Origin: Rhynchospora pubera | Taxonomy: Eukaryota; Streptophyta; Magnoliopsida; Poales; Cyperaceae | Direction of reading: 5' to 3' | Length of the DNA: 64,000 bases | NCBI GenBank assembly: GCA_028095005.1 | Contig: CM051459.1 | Coordinates: forward strand, 256,790,229-256,854,228 | Part shown: positions 12,657-24,887 of the stretch, one piece after another | How the letters are laid out: every line of letters starts with the position of its first letter | How positions within the stretch are numbered: position 1 is the stretch's first letter | Notes under the pieces: generated by a model | Database searches by the model: none | Told to the model about the DNA's origin: nothing | The model's input: the letters and a program-made list of their open reading frames with translations, nothing else | Translations under genes and position numbers: made by a program

Positions 12657-14352
12657 ATCCTGCTCTCCATTCTACATTCAAGATAAATTGATAAACAAAT
12701 AAATAGTGATGATGAGAGTAGTTGAAGGTCTGAAATATTCCTAGTTCCTATCAAAATGACTTTCTTATTCAGAATTCCAAAAGTTACTATAAATTCTCTA
12801 ATTTCACTTGAGTTAGCCTTATAGTCTACTATTATTGTTCACAGTACATCCAGTGTGATCCAAACTGTGCACAATTAAATCAAATCTAATAAAATTAAAA
12901 TAAATTACAGAATTGGAACAGTGGTTTTTCAATAAATCATACTAGCAAATAGCACAATTTTTCCCCCCGTTTTGGATGTGTGGTTGAAAATATTACCAAG
13001 CTGTTGAGAACAAATTCAATTAGGTGACAAATGATAAAGCTAATTAATTAGGACAGAAAGTTGTATTGTGCCATTTAAAGTAGCCCCTTGATTGTTGGGA
13101 TTTCATATACACAAATAACATATTATCAGTACGGTCTTCAAACAGAAAGAAATATTGGGTGACAACAACTGCAAAATATGTTTGCTGAGGGTATCTGGAG
13201 CTTGAGTGTTTAATATGAATTGCAATGAGAGAATTAGAGGAATCGTAATTGTTGCTACCTTGATGTTATCAAGAGGAGGGGGGTCAAGGTTGAGCATGCG
13301 AAGAGACATGCGGGCGATTTCTGAGATTGCTGCCTGGCAGACCTGCTCGTCATCTCCAGATAGATCCTCATAAGCAGCCTCAAATGCCTCCTGCCAGAAG
13401 CTGGGCAACGGACCCCGCTCACTGTGCATGTATGCATCCCACATGCGCCTCACCAGCTTCTCTCTATCCTCAATTTCCTGCCATTTTTTAACCTCATTTC
13501 ATTACAATTTTTTAGAAAAATAAACAGGAGGAAAGAGAGACCATTTCAAGCAAAATGAACCTCTACCTTTTTTTCAGGTTGATAATCAATGAACTTAAAC
13601 CTAATGTCAAATTAATCAATTTCTTGGATGGTACCTAAACTTGTACAGATTGGATAGTGGATACCAACCAGTACTGTACTAGACTACTGGTGTATCGACA
13701 ACAAACGGGCATTTGAAGAGTGACTCTTTACATACATACTATTGCAAACAGAAATTGCTTATGTCGCCACATTTTATGATACAATTGCAAGTTTATTCGA
13801 TTCCACAATCAAATAACACTGGGCAACTAAGTTCTATTGGGCAATTATACTCCAAAAGAATTTTCTACTTAATTGTTCAAGATTCAAGCCTACTCTCCAA
13901 TAATTTAAGGTAGGGGAAAAAATGGGTAACATTGCTCAAGTATAGATTGTCCATTCTACAGAGAGATCTAGAGGAACTCCAATCAAGCATCAAGCATTTG
14001 GGATGGTGAAGGTACAAAGCTACAGTCAAAGAAACCCAAACCAATCAAAGGTTCAAAGAAATGTGATTCCACGACTGGGTTAGAACAGAACAAGGCACCA
14101 TACCAGCACATCTAGATCTTCACGAAGAGGGGTGTCAACGAGGTCGTCGGGGGAGAGAAGGAGGCCATGGCGACGGGAGGAGAAGTTTAGGGTTACAGTA
14201 CCAGTGAGCATAGACCAAAATGCGAGGAGGAGGATCGCCGCCAGAGCCCAGGCCTTGTACTTGCCCTTCCCAAACAGCCCCGCGGCGTCTCCTCCGCCTC
14301 CGACGATAGCCGGAGACGGCGATCGGAGCGAATCCCTGTCGTTCTCTTTCAT
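12609..14352 (-). CDS. DUF1195 family membrane protein, 3 exons
   Basis: The role of this plant-specific family is unknown. Proposed exons are 14104-14352, 13259-13477 and 12609-12671, all phase 0, with GT donors (GTATGG, GTAGCA) and AG acceptors (ATGGCAG, GAATGTAG). They add up to 531 nt and 176 residues, the usual family size. The N-terminus is Ser/Gly/Asp rich. A single membrane segment at about residues 33-55 (KAWALAAILLLAFWSMLTGT) follows GKGKYK, a family hallmark. Exon 2 carries the conserved C-terminal block with MWDAYMHSE, FWQEAFEAAYEDL and EIARMSLRMLNLDPPPL. The start ATG at 14350-14352 is the first in frame and sits next to the family's opening. The last exon (NGEQDNKGSNRNKARKSLAL) is basic and is the least certain part. 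Family assignment rests on recognition of the membrane segment and the FWQEAFEAAYE motif. Confidence 0.85.
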
Positions 14353-15566
14353 TGCATCTGGCTTTGCTTTTTGTTTTGTTGTGAGAAGCTTTGTGTGTGT
14401 CGGTGTTTGGAAATTGGAATTGGAAGATGTTAGAAATTTGAAAGAGCTACTGCTAGTGTGGAGAAGAGAGTGTTATAGTGCCGAACTGTCGATAAAATAA
14501 AGAGATGGCGTGGTGTGGTGTGCGTGTGGGGACACGAGCAATGGAACGAAAGAGATGTTTGTTTCGACTTCGTACTGGTCGGTTATTCTTATGCAGCGCC
14601 AATTATGCACATCTTTTGCTCTTGATGGAAGGGCTATATATGTGTATTATGGAATCTGTCTCTGCGCCAAATTGCATTGACTTTTATGGATAATGTATGT
14701 ATTACATTTCATCATATCTGAAGTTAGATTCTTCTTACATTTTTATTTTTATATATATTGAGGATTTCGAATTACAATATTGCCAATAATTTCTAAACAA
14801 ATAAACAAAGATTAAAATAGTGTAATTGTTTATATTTATGTTTGGCGAAATCCAAGAGAACCCACGAACACAAATTCCACGAATCCAAACCCATTTAAAA
14901 ATGGTTTTTTCTGTTTGCCACCTCCAGTTCGTGTATTCTCAAAATTTCTGGAATCAGGAATTAGACTTGTTCGCCTGTTCGTGAAGCATTTGGTTCGTGC
15001 GAACAGGTTGTTCGGAAGCGTTGCCAAACATATGTTATTAATATATAATGGTAACTTACTTGCAAAATAAAAATTCTTTACAGGGAATAGGCTCAAGCTC
15101 CATAGGATGCAAAAAGGAATTTGATATCAATGGCACTTTATTGTGTCTCTCTAAACAAGACCTACTATATCTAAAAACTAAACTTGCAAGAAAATAAAAA
15201 CAACAACAATAATAGTATCCAACTTCTTAATGAAGAATTATTTTCATGTTGGTCTAACTTCAAGTTATAGTATATATTGAAATTTGAAAAAGATTTCTCA
15301 ATAATTGTTCAAAAATAATTATTATTTGCATAAATTAATTTTATTCAAGACTATTTATGCCTTGTCAATAAGTTGTGAAAGGAGATATTTTTTCGGTAAC
15401 GTTTGCAATTGTATTAGCTATTATTTTGCTATTCGATGTTGCCAGACACTTTTTTTTGTTTTCAAGTAAAAGTTCTTTGACACAATCCATCCACCTATTG
15501 TAAATCGGACAGACTAAACAAGAAAATGAAGAGTCTAAATTTGGATAACTAACAGGAGAAACGAAA
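14353..15566. other. intergenic stretch upstream of the DUF1195 gene
   Basis: It should contain the promoter and 5' UTR of the minus-strand gene. No other gene or element end was recognised. A short imperfect inverted repeat occurs near 14845-15030. Confidence 0.4.
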
Positions 15567-15601
15567 TCAGGGTTCCAGGACGAGTTCAGATCTGGTGCCG
15601 C

Positions 15602-15755
15602 GCGGCACACCGTGTAGCGTGGCATCGTAGCCGTCTGATCAAGATCTAATGGACAAGGGAGCCTCGTGCATGTAACCTAGATTGATAGACCCGTAAAAGA
15701 TAAACCGTCCGATCAAGATCAGACGGCCCGTATGCGCGCTACACGGTGTCCCGCG
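15602..15755. repeat. imperfect inverted repeat, probable foldback DNA element
   Basis: The left arm (gcggcacaccgtgtagcg..ccgtctgatcaagatc, 15602-15645) and the right arm (about 15711-15755) are reverse complements at most positions. The sequence is much more GC-rich than its surroundings. Outer ends and a target duplication were not defined. Confidence 0.55.
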
Positions 15756-15917
15756 CTACACGCGATTCGGGTCCCATATTATCTCCCTGACTCCCCCCAT
15801 AAAGTTACACCTTTATTTTGCTTCGTGCGATGGACAAGAACGCGTGTTTTGTGAGAAGGGATAGGTGAAATCGTCAACGCTCATCTCGGGTTCTATGCTC
15901 TGCTCCAGGCTCCAGGG

Positions 15918-16126
15918 CAGGGGCGGATCCACCACCGGGGCGGGTGGGGCTAGAGCCCCACCTACCGCCGTCGAGCCTCTGGAGCCTCTCTTTAGTCCAG
16001 CGAATTTTTTTTGTCATTGGAACACTCAAAGATGGGGCTGAAGAATAGAAGAAGAAGAACCGTTCGATCAAATGATTCATTAAAGAACTCAGGCCCACCT
16101 AAATATTTTTCCTAGATCCGCCACTG
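15918..16126. mobile_element. 209-bp hAT-type MITE
   Basis: Terminal inverted repeats CAGGGGCGGATCC and GGATCTAGG-type (..CCTAGATCCGCCACTG) bound the unit. It is flanked by a perfect 8-bp duplication, CTCCAGGG, at 15910-15917 and 16127-16134. An 8-bp duplication and CAGGGGCGGA ends are typical of plant hAT elements. It has no coding capacity. Confidence 0.92.
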
Positions 16127-16134
16127 CTCCAGGG

Positions 16135-17434
16135 CTCCGTTACACGTTGACGAACAGATTTACTCCTCACTTTGATATTATTATTTATTTCCTCAAAGTG
16201 TGTTGTATTTGATTAATAACTAGAACATGCTACAGTAACAAGTAAAATATAGTACTCGCACGGAGATGGAAGTGCAAAATCATATCCCCACTTTGTTGCC
16301 ACTCGGTAATTATCTTCGTGATTATGTGATTTATTTTTCCTAAATTAAACGCCATAAAGTCATATGTGATTGATGTACTTGTGTAGACAAGGACACATAA
16401 CTTCCTTGTCGTCGTCCTCAAATGGCACGAGATCGATAATAATCAACAAGGACCATCACAGCGAGCACATTTCATATTGGGACCTCAGTTTGAGAGGGCT
16501 AAAAGATGGTATGAACATTCGAAATTATTTATATCTCAATTTGACCCCGTCTTGTTAGCTTCCAACTCGGCCACTTTAGTAATCAGGTTGGGTATTGGTG
16601 CAGACACACCTAACATGCGACCTTACTACATACATACAGTGGTAGGTATTAAAGTTATGGATTTATAACCATTGTTTGGTATTTAATTATTTAATTATTT
16701 ATATCTTTATTTTTCAGACCTCTACATTGACTCAACATTTTAAATTTTTAATAATTAAAATATAAAAATGGAATAACAAAATAAGAAATCAAATATGATG
16801 TGAATCACTTGCATAATTGCATTATTTGATTATAATGGCAACATTTCCACTATAAATTGACGAGTATAAGTAAGACCGTATAAAGTACGAATCATCGGAA
16901 TTCATCGCCGTAACCTGATATGTATGAACATCTTAATGTCAATCATAATATAGTTGAAATGACGCAAAATCTTACACGTACATAGGTAAATAAAATATAC
17001 ATTTTAACTTAATTAAGATTAAAAGAAGAGAAATAGTGGAATTGTGTGCCCTCTTCGTAATTTCATTGGATAATGGATAAAGAAATGGGATGTGGATATG
17101 AATTTTCTTATTCTTCAAACAATCAAACCAAACCCCAAGAAATAACTAAGTATTACAATTGCTTCTGGAAGTCTACCTGACTTCTAAGTCAACCCAATCG
17201 GACCCGACTGAAAAGTACTGAAAAACAAAAAAATCAGACCGGATTTCAAAGGACCAAACTCAACGGATTTGGTAAAAGGACCGGATCGGACCGGATTGAG
17301 AAAAAGACCAGCTCTATGAAAAAGAAGAATTTATTTTTTGAAAAAGAAGACCGGCCCTTTGAAAATACGACCCTTCTAGGTCCTTGATCCTTCTAGTCCT
17401 TTTAAAAAATAATACCAACATTTAATTCTTTTTT
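16135..17434. other. intergenic stretch
   Basis: Nothing recognisable apart from a region rich in the ggaccggat motif (about 17190-17400), which continues after the MITE at 17443. It may be one diverged DNA element split by that MITE. Confidence 0.35.
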
Positions 17435-17442
17435 GGACCGTT

Positions 17443-17591
17443 TGGATGGGTAAAAAATAAGGAAGAATAGTCTATTCCGGACGGAAAGTTATTCATAACC
17501 ATCCAAACTCTTCACAAAATTACACACTTCCCAATGTTTTCTGTCTGGGAATAGATTATTCTTCTTATTACTGAGCGATCCAAACGGCCCC
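17443..17591. mobile_element. short MITE with GGxCCGTTTGGAT ends
   Basis: GGACCGTTTGGATGGG at the left is mirrored by GATCCAAACGGCCCC at the right. The interior is AT-rich, with aaactcttcacaaaattacacacttccc, a block also present in the tandem MITEs at 44053-44340. The flanking T-rich sequence hides any target duplication. Confidence 0.65.
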
Positions 17592-18004
17592 TTTAATAAT
17601 TTTTTAATCCCTATCATCTCATCATGATCAAATAGTCACTATGATTGAAGGATTAAGTCGGACCTGACCCTTCAAAATCTTGTCCTTCAATATCCGTCTT
17701 TAAAAAAAATAATTAGATCCGGCCCTTCTAAGCCCTTGTCCATCGTGAACCCTTCGCAGGACCAGTCTGATCCGAATCATAGGACGGTCTTCTAAAGGAT
17801 GGGTTAAGGGCCAAAGATTTTTAGACATTGCTTAGAAGTCAAAATCCCTGAGCATTCAGATATGCTGATATTACAGACAGGTCGAAACGAAATAAATAAA
17901 AAAAAAAAACCATGACACCAGTTTTTTAAGTACAGTTTCTCATTGTTCTGCTCACTATTGAAACCTGTCTACTTTAAACATAAAACTGTCTTCATACCAA
18001 AAGC

Positions 18005-21000
18005 CTAGTGTACTGTGTCCAGCAGTGCATCAACTAACCCAAAATCCAAGGCCTACAGAATGCAAGACGTATGGTAACAAATAAATAATTATGACATTTG
18101 CTGATCGATATGCCACAAGAAAGATGATTTTGGAGGAATATATCAAAAGAAAACAAAATTTGAACCCATTAACAAATAAAAATAAGTTACCTCGCCAGCA
18201 GTGAGGAACCGATCCCTTTCAGTGTATCCCTGCACTTTCTCCAAGGGTTGTCCCGTGAAAGCAGAATACATCATGTCAATTCTCTACGAGAAAGAATAAA
18301 TTTGGATGGGAAAAAAAATGTTTCAGAATTATCTCCAAGAAGTTCATGGAAAAATGTCAAATACTTTTTGGTAGAGATGTTTACATGACGGTTTTGAAGA
18401 CCAGCATTCATTTGGTGGCGTACAGCCTCCGAATCACCCTAAATTATTATGCCAATAAGAATTAAAAAGGAGTGTATATATAGTACTAAAGATTAAACAT
18501 ACAATCAAGAAAGCTAGGAAATTTGCATTTATTGTCACACTTCCATGTAAATTACATTAACACTACAAAAATCCCATAACATAAAGCGAACTTTACTCTT
18601 TTTTTTTTCTTAAAGTTCTCATAAGAACAATACATGTAACAAAGTTATAAAAAAAAAATGTACAAGTGTATAATATACTTTGGAAAAAATTACAGCATCA
18701 ATAAAGTTAGAGATCATACAACAAATCCAGTTTGAGGTTGATGGATCATAACTCTAGTATTAGGCATTGCATACCGCATCCCCTTCTCACCTCCAGCTAA
18801 CAAAATTGCTCCTTGACTGGCTACTGACCCAAAACCTACTGTACCTACCCTTGGCTTTATCTGTTTTATTTGATAATGAAGAAAAAAGAGTAAGACAGTT
18901 TGCTCTTAGGGTTGATTTGCTCTCATTTGGGTTCGACTGTTGTTATTGAAATTTTGATTGAGACCAACAGTATAAAGATCCTTATTTTAACATTTGATTT
19001 TCAAAGTTCTTTAAACACATACCCATTTCATACAGTCGTATATTGCAAAAGTCGAATATATACTTCCGCCAATGCAGTTGAGGTAGAGCTGAAGAGAAGA
19101 GAAGCATTTTAGTTAGACAGACAGGATGACAGAGTAATTCAAGATTGGTAAAATGCATGGACATTAGACAGCTCTTAATTGCTTTCTAGGAAATAACTAA
19201 ATGTCATAGCTAGAAAGTTTGATAAAGACATAAGTAGGAAATCAATCATGACGGGCTTTGAGTATATTATCAATCAGGGGTGGAGCTCTTCATGGGCCAC
19301 TGGGATATGCCCCACTGCCAACAGTTTTAATTTATAAACACACGAAGGGAAATAGAACTTGTTGTGACTCCTTTGCTGTTTAGGGTTAAATAACCGCCTC
19401 TATATGTGGTTTGAACTTTGAAGCTTTTCTGATAAGAAAATCCCCCCAGAATCTTGGTTCAAGCCCAACTGGTTTTATCAACAACCGATATTAAGTTATT
19501 TATTTTATAGCATCTGGTGCAACACAAAAAGTAAATCAGGAATCTAGATTCATTACAGTTATTAAGAATATAATAATCCAAATCACAAAATTGGTGAGCC
19601 GGGGAGGGAGGGAGGGAGGGAGGGAGGGAGAGAGAGAACAATGCATAACTAAGATGTCTGAATGAACATCAATGGCAGCAAGAGTAAGGAGTTGAGATAT
19701 AACACGTTGAGCAACTTGGGGACTGATAAACTGTCCAATATAGATCGTGCGGTTCCTGAACAGCACAGTAGAGAGATCCATCTGACCATCTGGTGTTGTC
19801 ACAACTGGCATTATGGGAGGGTTGTCTCCCTTTGCTGCCACTACAGTACCAGCACCAGCACCTGCACCTTTCTGATACCTGTCACATCATTAATACCTCA
19901 GACCTGTGGATGGAATGTCTCAAATTCACCTTTATCTAAGATCTCCAAATTTCTGGTTTACAATACTAGGTTTGGGGGTTTATGGAAAGAGTCTTAAGGT
20001 TCTAAACATAGGGGTTTCGAATTCCAGAATTTAAAAATTACAACCTACCACTCCATTGTAAGGCTTATTGCTACTTGTGTTCCCAAAAATAAGTAATGAA
20101 CATACCAAAAGGTTGCACTACAATATTTTACTACAGTACTGGTCAGGGCGTGCAGGGACTGTAATGGCACATGGTAGCATCACTTGTTTATCTATCTTAT
20201 TATAAAAATTTGTATATTTGAATATTCTTTTGGGCTAGATACATCTCCAACTAACTAATAAATAGAATAAGAAGAACACAAGAGTAAAGGTCCCAAAGAA
20301 GAGATTTACATGGAAGAACCGTGACATTGCAAACTCTTTTCAACCTTCAAAGAGCCAGATACATTACAATTTTGAACATGCAAACCTGGGTTTAAAAAAA
20401 TACTTGAGTTATAATATTGTAATAGAGTACTCAGAATTGTGTAATTATGTAAGCCTGGTGTGGTAAAATGGAAATGTGGTGAGGCACGCACCAAGCTGAC
20501 CTCAGTAATGCACATTTTCTGTTTTGGTTTATCCTTTTGCTGTCAGAATTTAATTTTGAAGTAAAATTAAGCCTCAAGTTACTCCTCAGTAACATAACTG
20601 GCGTACTAAATCATAACAAAAAATAAAATAAAATCAACCTGCGCCAGGCAGTCATATCGATACAGGAGAAGATGGGAACAACATTGCTACCATACTGTAA
20701 GGCAACAGTCAGTAGCCAAACGAGAAGTAATGTGCTCTTACCCTCTCTTCAGTTATTAATCATATTGAAACACCACAACACCATGTTTTACTATAGAAAC
20801 AGCCTCATATATTGCTTAGAGTTTGGATCAAATGTATACCTCCAAATGCAGGCAGCCTTGAATTGGCAAGGTTAGAATTGCATCCAAAACTAGAACAAAT
20901 ACAAGTAAAATTTTACAAGATTAGTTCATAAATAAACAAGAAAAAAAAAAAGTTTAGATACCTGACAGTACTGGTAGGTACCAGTAATGCCTAAATTACC

Positions 21001-21306
21001 GTTCTCGGATAGTTTTCTTGTGATACATGGACCAAAGCTTCATACCCATCAACAATTTGGTACTAATTCACTCTAAAATCACAAAACAAGTACTACAAAC
21101 TTGGTGCACCGTACAATCGCTTCAAAAAAAAAAAAAAATCAAATTCAAGAATTGCATTGGTACTCGTTTTTTTCCCACACATGCACACCAAAACTTAACA
21201 AACCAGCGAACAAGTACACAAACCTAATAGAGGAATGAGGAACTGATCGGGTACGGATGGAGGCTGGAATAGAGTGGAGCGACGCTGAGGTGGCAATCGG
21301 CGCCAT
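18005..21306 (-). CDS. CLPP6: ATP-dependent Clp protease proteolytic subunit, ClpP6-like, 9 exons
   Basis: This is a catalytic subunit of the plastid Clp serine protease core, which degrades stromal proteins with Hsp100 partners. Proposed exons are 21224-21306, 21000-21037, 20310-20385, 19650-19878, 19023-19088, 18723-18860, 18385-18438, 18191-18283 and 18005-18052. All have GT/AG borders and consistent phases, totalling 825 nt and 274 residues, close to known ClpP6 length. The start MAPIATSASLHSIPASIRTR is Ser/Thr/Arg rich, like a chloroplast transit peptide. The mature part begins near NPPIMPVVTTPDGQMDLS. The catalytic triad is visible as Ser179 (VASQGA), His204 (VMIHQP) and Asp252 (YTERDRFL), so this is ClpP rather than an inactive ClpR. 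One oddity is NCIGGS where the family usually has NCPGGS. The 38-nt second exon is the least certain exon. Confidence 0.9.
19604..19638 (+). repeat. (GGGA)n/(GA)n microsatellite in a ClpP6 intron
   Basis: About seven GGGA units run into a GA run, within the intron between the fourth and fifth ClpP6 exons. Confidence 0.95.
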
Positions 21307-21519
21307 GGAAGATAAAAAAAATGGCGGAGGGAAGCTCAGAAGTCGAGAGTATAGTCTGACTGACTCAGGAGTAGAGTGCTTCGGTTTGGATTAGACCCTT
21401 CTTGGACTGGATTGGGTTCAACGGGTCAAAACGGGCCAAAAGAGTTTATTAATATCTAATAATTTTGGGCCATCGTTTGGTAGCATAGTTTTTTGGGAAA
21501 TTGATTACGGATAGGGCTG
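21307..21519. promoter_or_regulatory. ClpP6 upstream region
   Basis: Sequence directly upstream of the ClpP6 start on the minus strand, expected to hold the 5' UTR and promoter. No clear TATA box was identified. Confidence 0.35.
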
Positions 21520-22020
21520 CAAATGCAACGAAACAATCACGGAAGACGGAACAATCTATTTTCGTTAACCGTTTTATTTATGGCACGAAACAAAAATTAA
21601 TTTACATTAAGTATTTTGTTTCAAAAGACGATCGTAACAATCAATTAACTGACAATTATTTTTTAATACAAAAATTTGAACACGGATGACAAAATTTAAT
21701 TATTTATTTGTGTTCACTTTGATGATATATATGTTTACCTTATCTATTTTATATGTTCAGTTTGTTCAAGTGACGGCAAGTGTTGGCAAAATTTGACAGT
21801 TATCATTCCTCTGTAAATTATCAAAATGAACACATACAACCAAATAAATTCAATAAAAATAAGTTGAATATGCATATAAAAATGTGAACAAGGGATGACA
21901 ACACTCTTTTTGTATGTGTTCACTTTGATTATCTCTTTGTTCTTCTTGTCTATTTTATACGTTCATTTTGTTCAAGCAATAGCAACTGATGGAAAAACTA
22001 CATATGACAAAATTATTTTT
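21520..22020. repeat. dispersed repeat also present at about 62887-63560
   Basis: Blocks such as caaaaattaatttacatta, ttttgtttcaaaagacgatcg, and the inverted pair gtgttcactttgat / atcaaaatgaacac recur in the same order at the right end of the window. The inner inverted pairs suggest a foldback-type DNA element; the left end tagggctgcaaatg resembles a hAT terminus, but no matching right end was found. Confidence 0.55.
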
Positions 22021-23301
22021 CTGTTTTTTTTTTTAGGGTCATTAGCATAGTTGACGTCTTGACAGGCCACAATGCTAGTTACATGTGGAAGCACATCCTC
22101 AATCAACATGGCTTTTACTTCATTAATCAATCAAGGGCGTTTGACAACACCACAGTTTAGTGAGATAAAAAATTAAAGGTAGTAACCTTAGACAATTATA
22201 AATAAGCAAATTAATTTATTAACTCAGAAGTTGGACTGATTTTATACATGCCAAACGATCCCTTATTGCATTGATTTTTAACCGATCTGGGGGCAAACAT
22301 GTCATGTACTAAAAATATTATTGACTGTATTTAGTACATACATATTAAAAAAAAATTGATTTGTATAATTTGACATATCAAACCACGTGAGAAATCATTG
22401 TTGCTTAAAAACACACCATGCACTGGCTCGCTGGATGATAAACTATCTGAATTGTAAGTTGCAGAGTTTAGTAAAATCTTAATTCTACACATGTCTAATA
22501 ACCAGAATTTAATAAATTGTTAAAAATATCAATGACCACATGCGTAAAATGCAATTCACATTTCCTACAACTTAAGATCAATTTTACGGTGCAAGAATTT
22601 CCTTGAACTTCATATCTACCCTAATTTGCTTTCGAGCAGTTATGATATTCCAAGGGCGATTTACGCATATTTTTCAGAGAAATTCATAACTTTTGTTACG
22701 AAAACATTAATTGCCTGTATTTTCTTTTTAGATCGAAGGCATAAAAACCAATTCTATCCAAACACCAAGCAAAAATTCTCTTGACGAACCAATTAGATTA
22801 TTTCTCTAAAATCATTCGAATTTCTGTAACTATCCATCACCTAGTAGTTTGTAGTTAGTACGTACCGCATCAAATGAAACATGTCATAAACCCTTCATGG
22901 AAAGTACCAGCACGGGTTGCTGTACGGGACATGACCGCAGGAGAACCGGCCTCCAGTCTATAAGATAACAGTGTAAAGTGTAGACACAGAAATCTCTTCC
23001 CTAATTGGCGATTAAAACCTACCTTCCTAGAAAGATCATGAAAGAGTACATCTCCATTACTACAAACAGGACGCATACTAGACTCGTCTATTTTTCATAC
23101 TATAGAATCGTAGACAGTAGATATGTCTAGATAAGCCAAAGGAAATTTAGTTTAAGCAACTCCCTGTTCCAAGAAATTGAGATCCTTCACAAATCATTTT
23201 TTTTTAGTAGATAAAATAGAATGGTACCCGGAGGATAGAATGTTGATGTTTAATTTATCTCCGACTATTTTAAAGACTTGAATCATCATGGATTCAAATT
23301 T
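22021..23301. other. intergenic stretch
   Basis: No gene or element end recognised. It runs up to the ATCAA target duplication of the large nested LTR element. Confidence 0.4.
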
Positions 23302-23306
23302 ATCAA

Positions 23307-24869
23307 TGTGACATCCCTGAATTTTATGACATGTTTGTAATACATCGAATTCTAAGGTCTTATTTGAAAAATGTCCATGTTTATCCACTTTGAAAATATC
23401 TCTTTGATCTTATCCACTTTGAAAATATCTATTTTATCTTATCCATATTTTTAGTAACTAAGTAATCAATATTTATATAAATAATTTCTGATAATTAATA
23501 TATTTATAAATAGGCTCAGTTATTTTTATAAATAATATTAATATTTTCAGAAATAATAGCTAAGTAATTCCTTTCTGCTTACTTAGCCATTAAGTAATCT
23601 AGAATATTTATCATTTTAGCCAGACCTCTACTATAAATAGACCCTAGCATAATTTCATTTCATTTCGTATATCACATCTGTTTCTTTCTCTTCCTAACAA
23701 ACTGTGAATACCACCTTGGCTTTGAATAGTCGGCCATTTAGAATTCGAGTTCTACGTCGCAGTTATAGTCATCCTGATTTGCTTGTGCTATGGATCGCTC
23801 AGTCAGGTAACCGGACTTCTCTATAATTAGTTCCGTATTGCTTGATTTGATTACCGCTTGGCTTTGTTTGCATGTGTATGACCGTGTGTGGTTGTCTTTT
23901 TATAACGTGTGGATGCCTTTTGAGATTTTGTTATTCTTTTCATAGGAACTAGTAAATTTGGTTATATGATATAAAAGTGGTTTGGAATAATATAAAATGA
24001 ATGATGAAAGTGAAACAGAATGAGGCCGAGTAGTTAAGTTGTTTTATCTGTGGTTTCCATTATCGGGAGATTGCACCCCAGCTTAATGCCGGTGGTCTCC
24101 TTATGATAGCAATCACATGCAACGCATACTGATCTACTTTGCTATTCAGCCACTAGGCGAATTAGCGGTCATTTGGTATATATATATTTCTTTTGTTTGG
24201 ACTGGCTGGAACCATTAGGTTTATGGAAGCGGACTACCGCACGGAACTCCGCGGTAGTAACCCAGTACTGGTGTATATTAGCCCCCACTTAGTGCACGGT
24301 GGAGGGCAGGAGCGGTTGCAAAGCAACCAGGGTTGGGTGCCTATACATTAGGTGTACACTCGACGGGTAGGATCGAATAAGCACAGGTACGGTTAGGAAA
24401 TACAATATGGTGGACTTGACGCGGGACCTTTTCCCCAGGTCTAAGTAAGGATTGAGACATGTAGGGTGGATTTGGCACGGGAATTATTCCCGCAGGATTG
24501 GAGTTTTGTAAGGTGGATACTCTCGTATTATATTATATGCTATTCCTCATGAAAGTACACCGAATCACATTCATATCTCTTTTCTTAAATAAAAACAATT
24601 AAAAGTCTCCTAGACAGGATTGACATTAATTTATAAATTGAGTTCTAATCTTTTAAATAACTAAACCAAATAAGTTAGAGTTAATCAAACTGTCGGTCCA
24701 CTCTTTTTATAGTCGTAAAATGTACGGTTTGTTATGTTGATTAATCCAGTCATGTTTAATTTGCTTTAACAACTAATATAGAGAAGCTGCGTCGTTAAAT
24801 AACCGGTTACTGAGCTTTGTAGCTGACATCCGTTTTGTTTTTTTTTCTGCTTGCGACGTAGGTTGACGG
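23307..24869 (+). repeat. left LTR of the outer element, first piece
   Basis: 1563 bp from TGTGACATCCC to the GACGG target site, interrupted there by the minus-strand solo LTR. It aligns in order with 36732-37640 but holds about 700 bp (roughly 23570-24330) that the right LTR lacks. Confidence 0.88.
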
Positions 24870-24887
24870 TGAAGGATTTCATGATGC

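Noticed and set aside
14836..15096. 86-codon minus-strand frame upstream of the DUF1195 gene
   Set aside because: No similarity, no splice context and intergenic composition.
18599..18670. T- and A-rich runs as a possible retroposon tail
   Set aside because: They lie in a ClpP6 intron, with no adjacent element and no flanking direct repeat.
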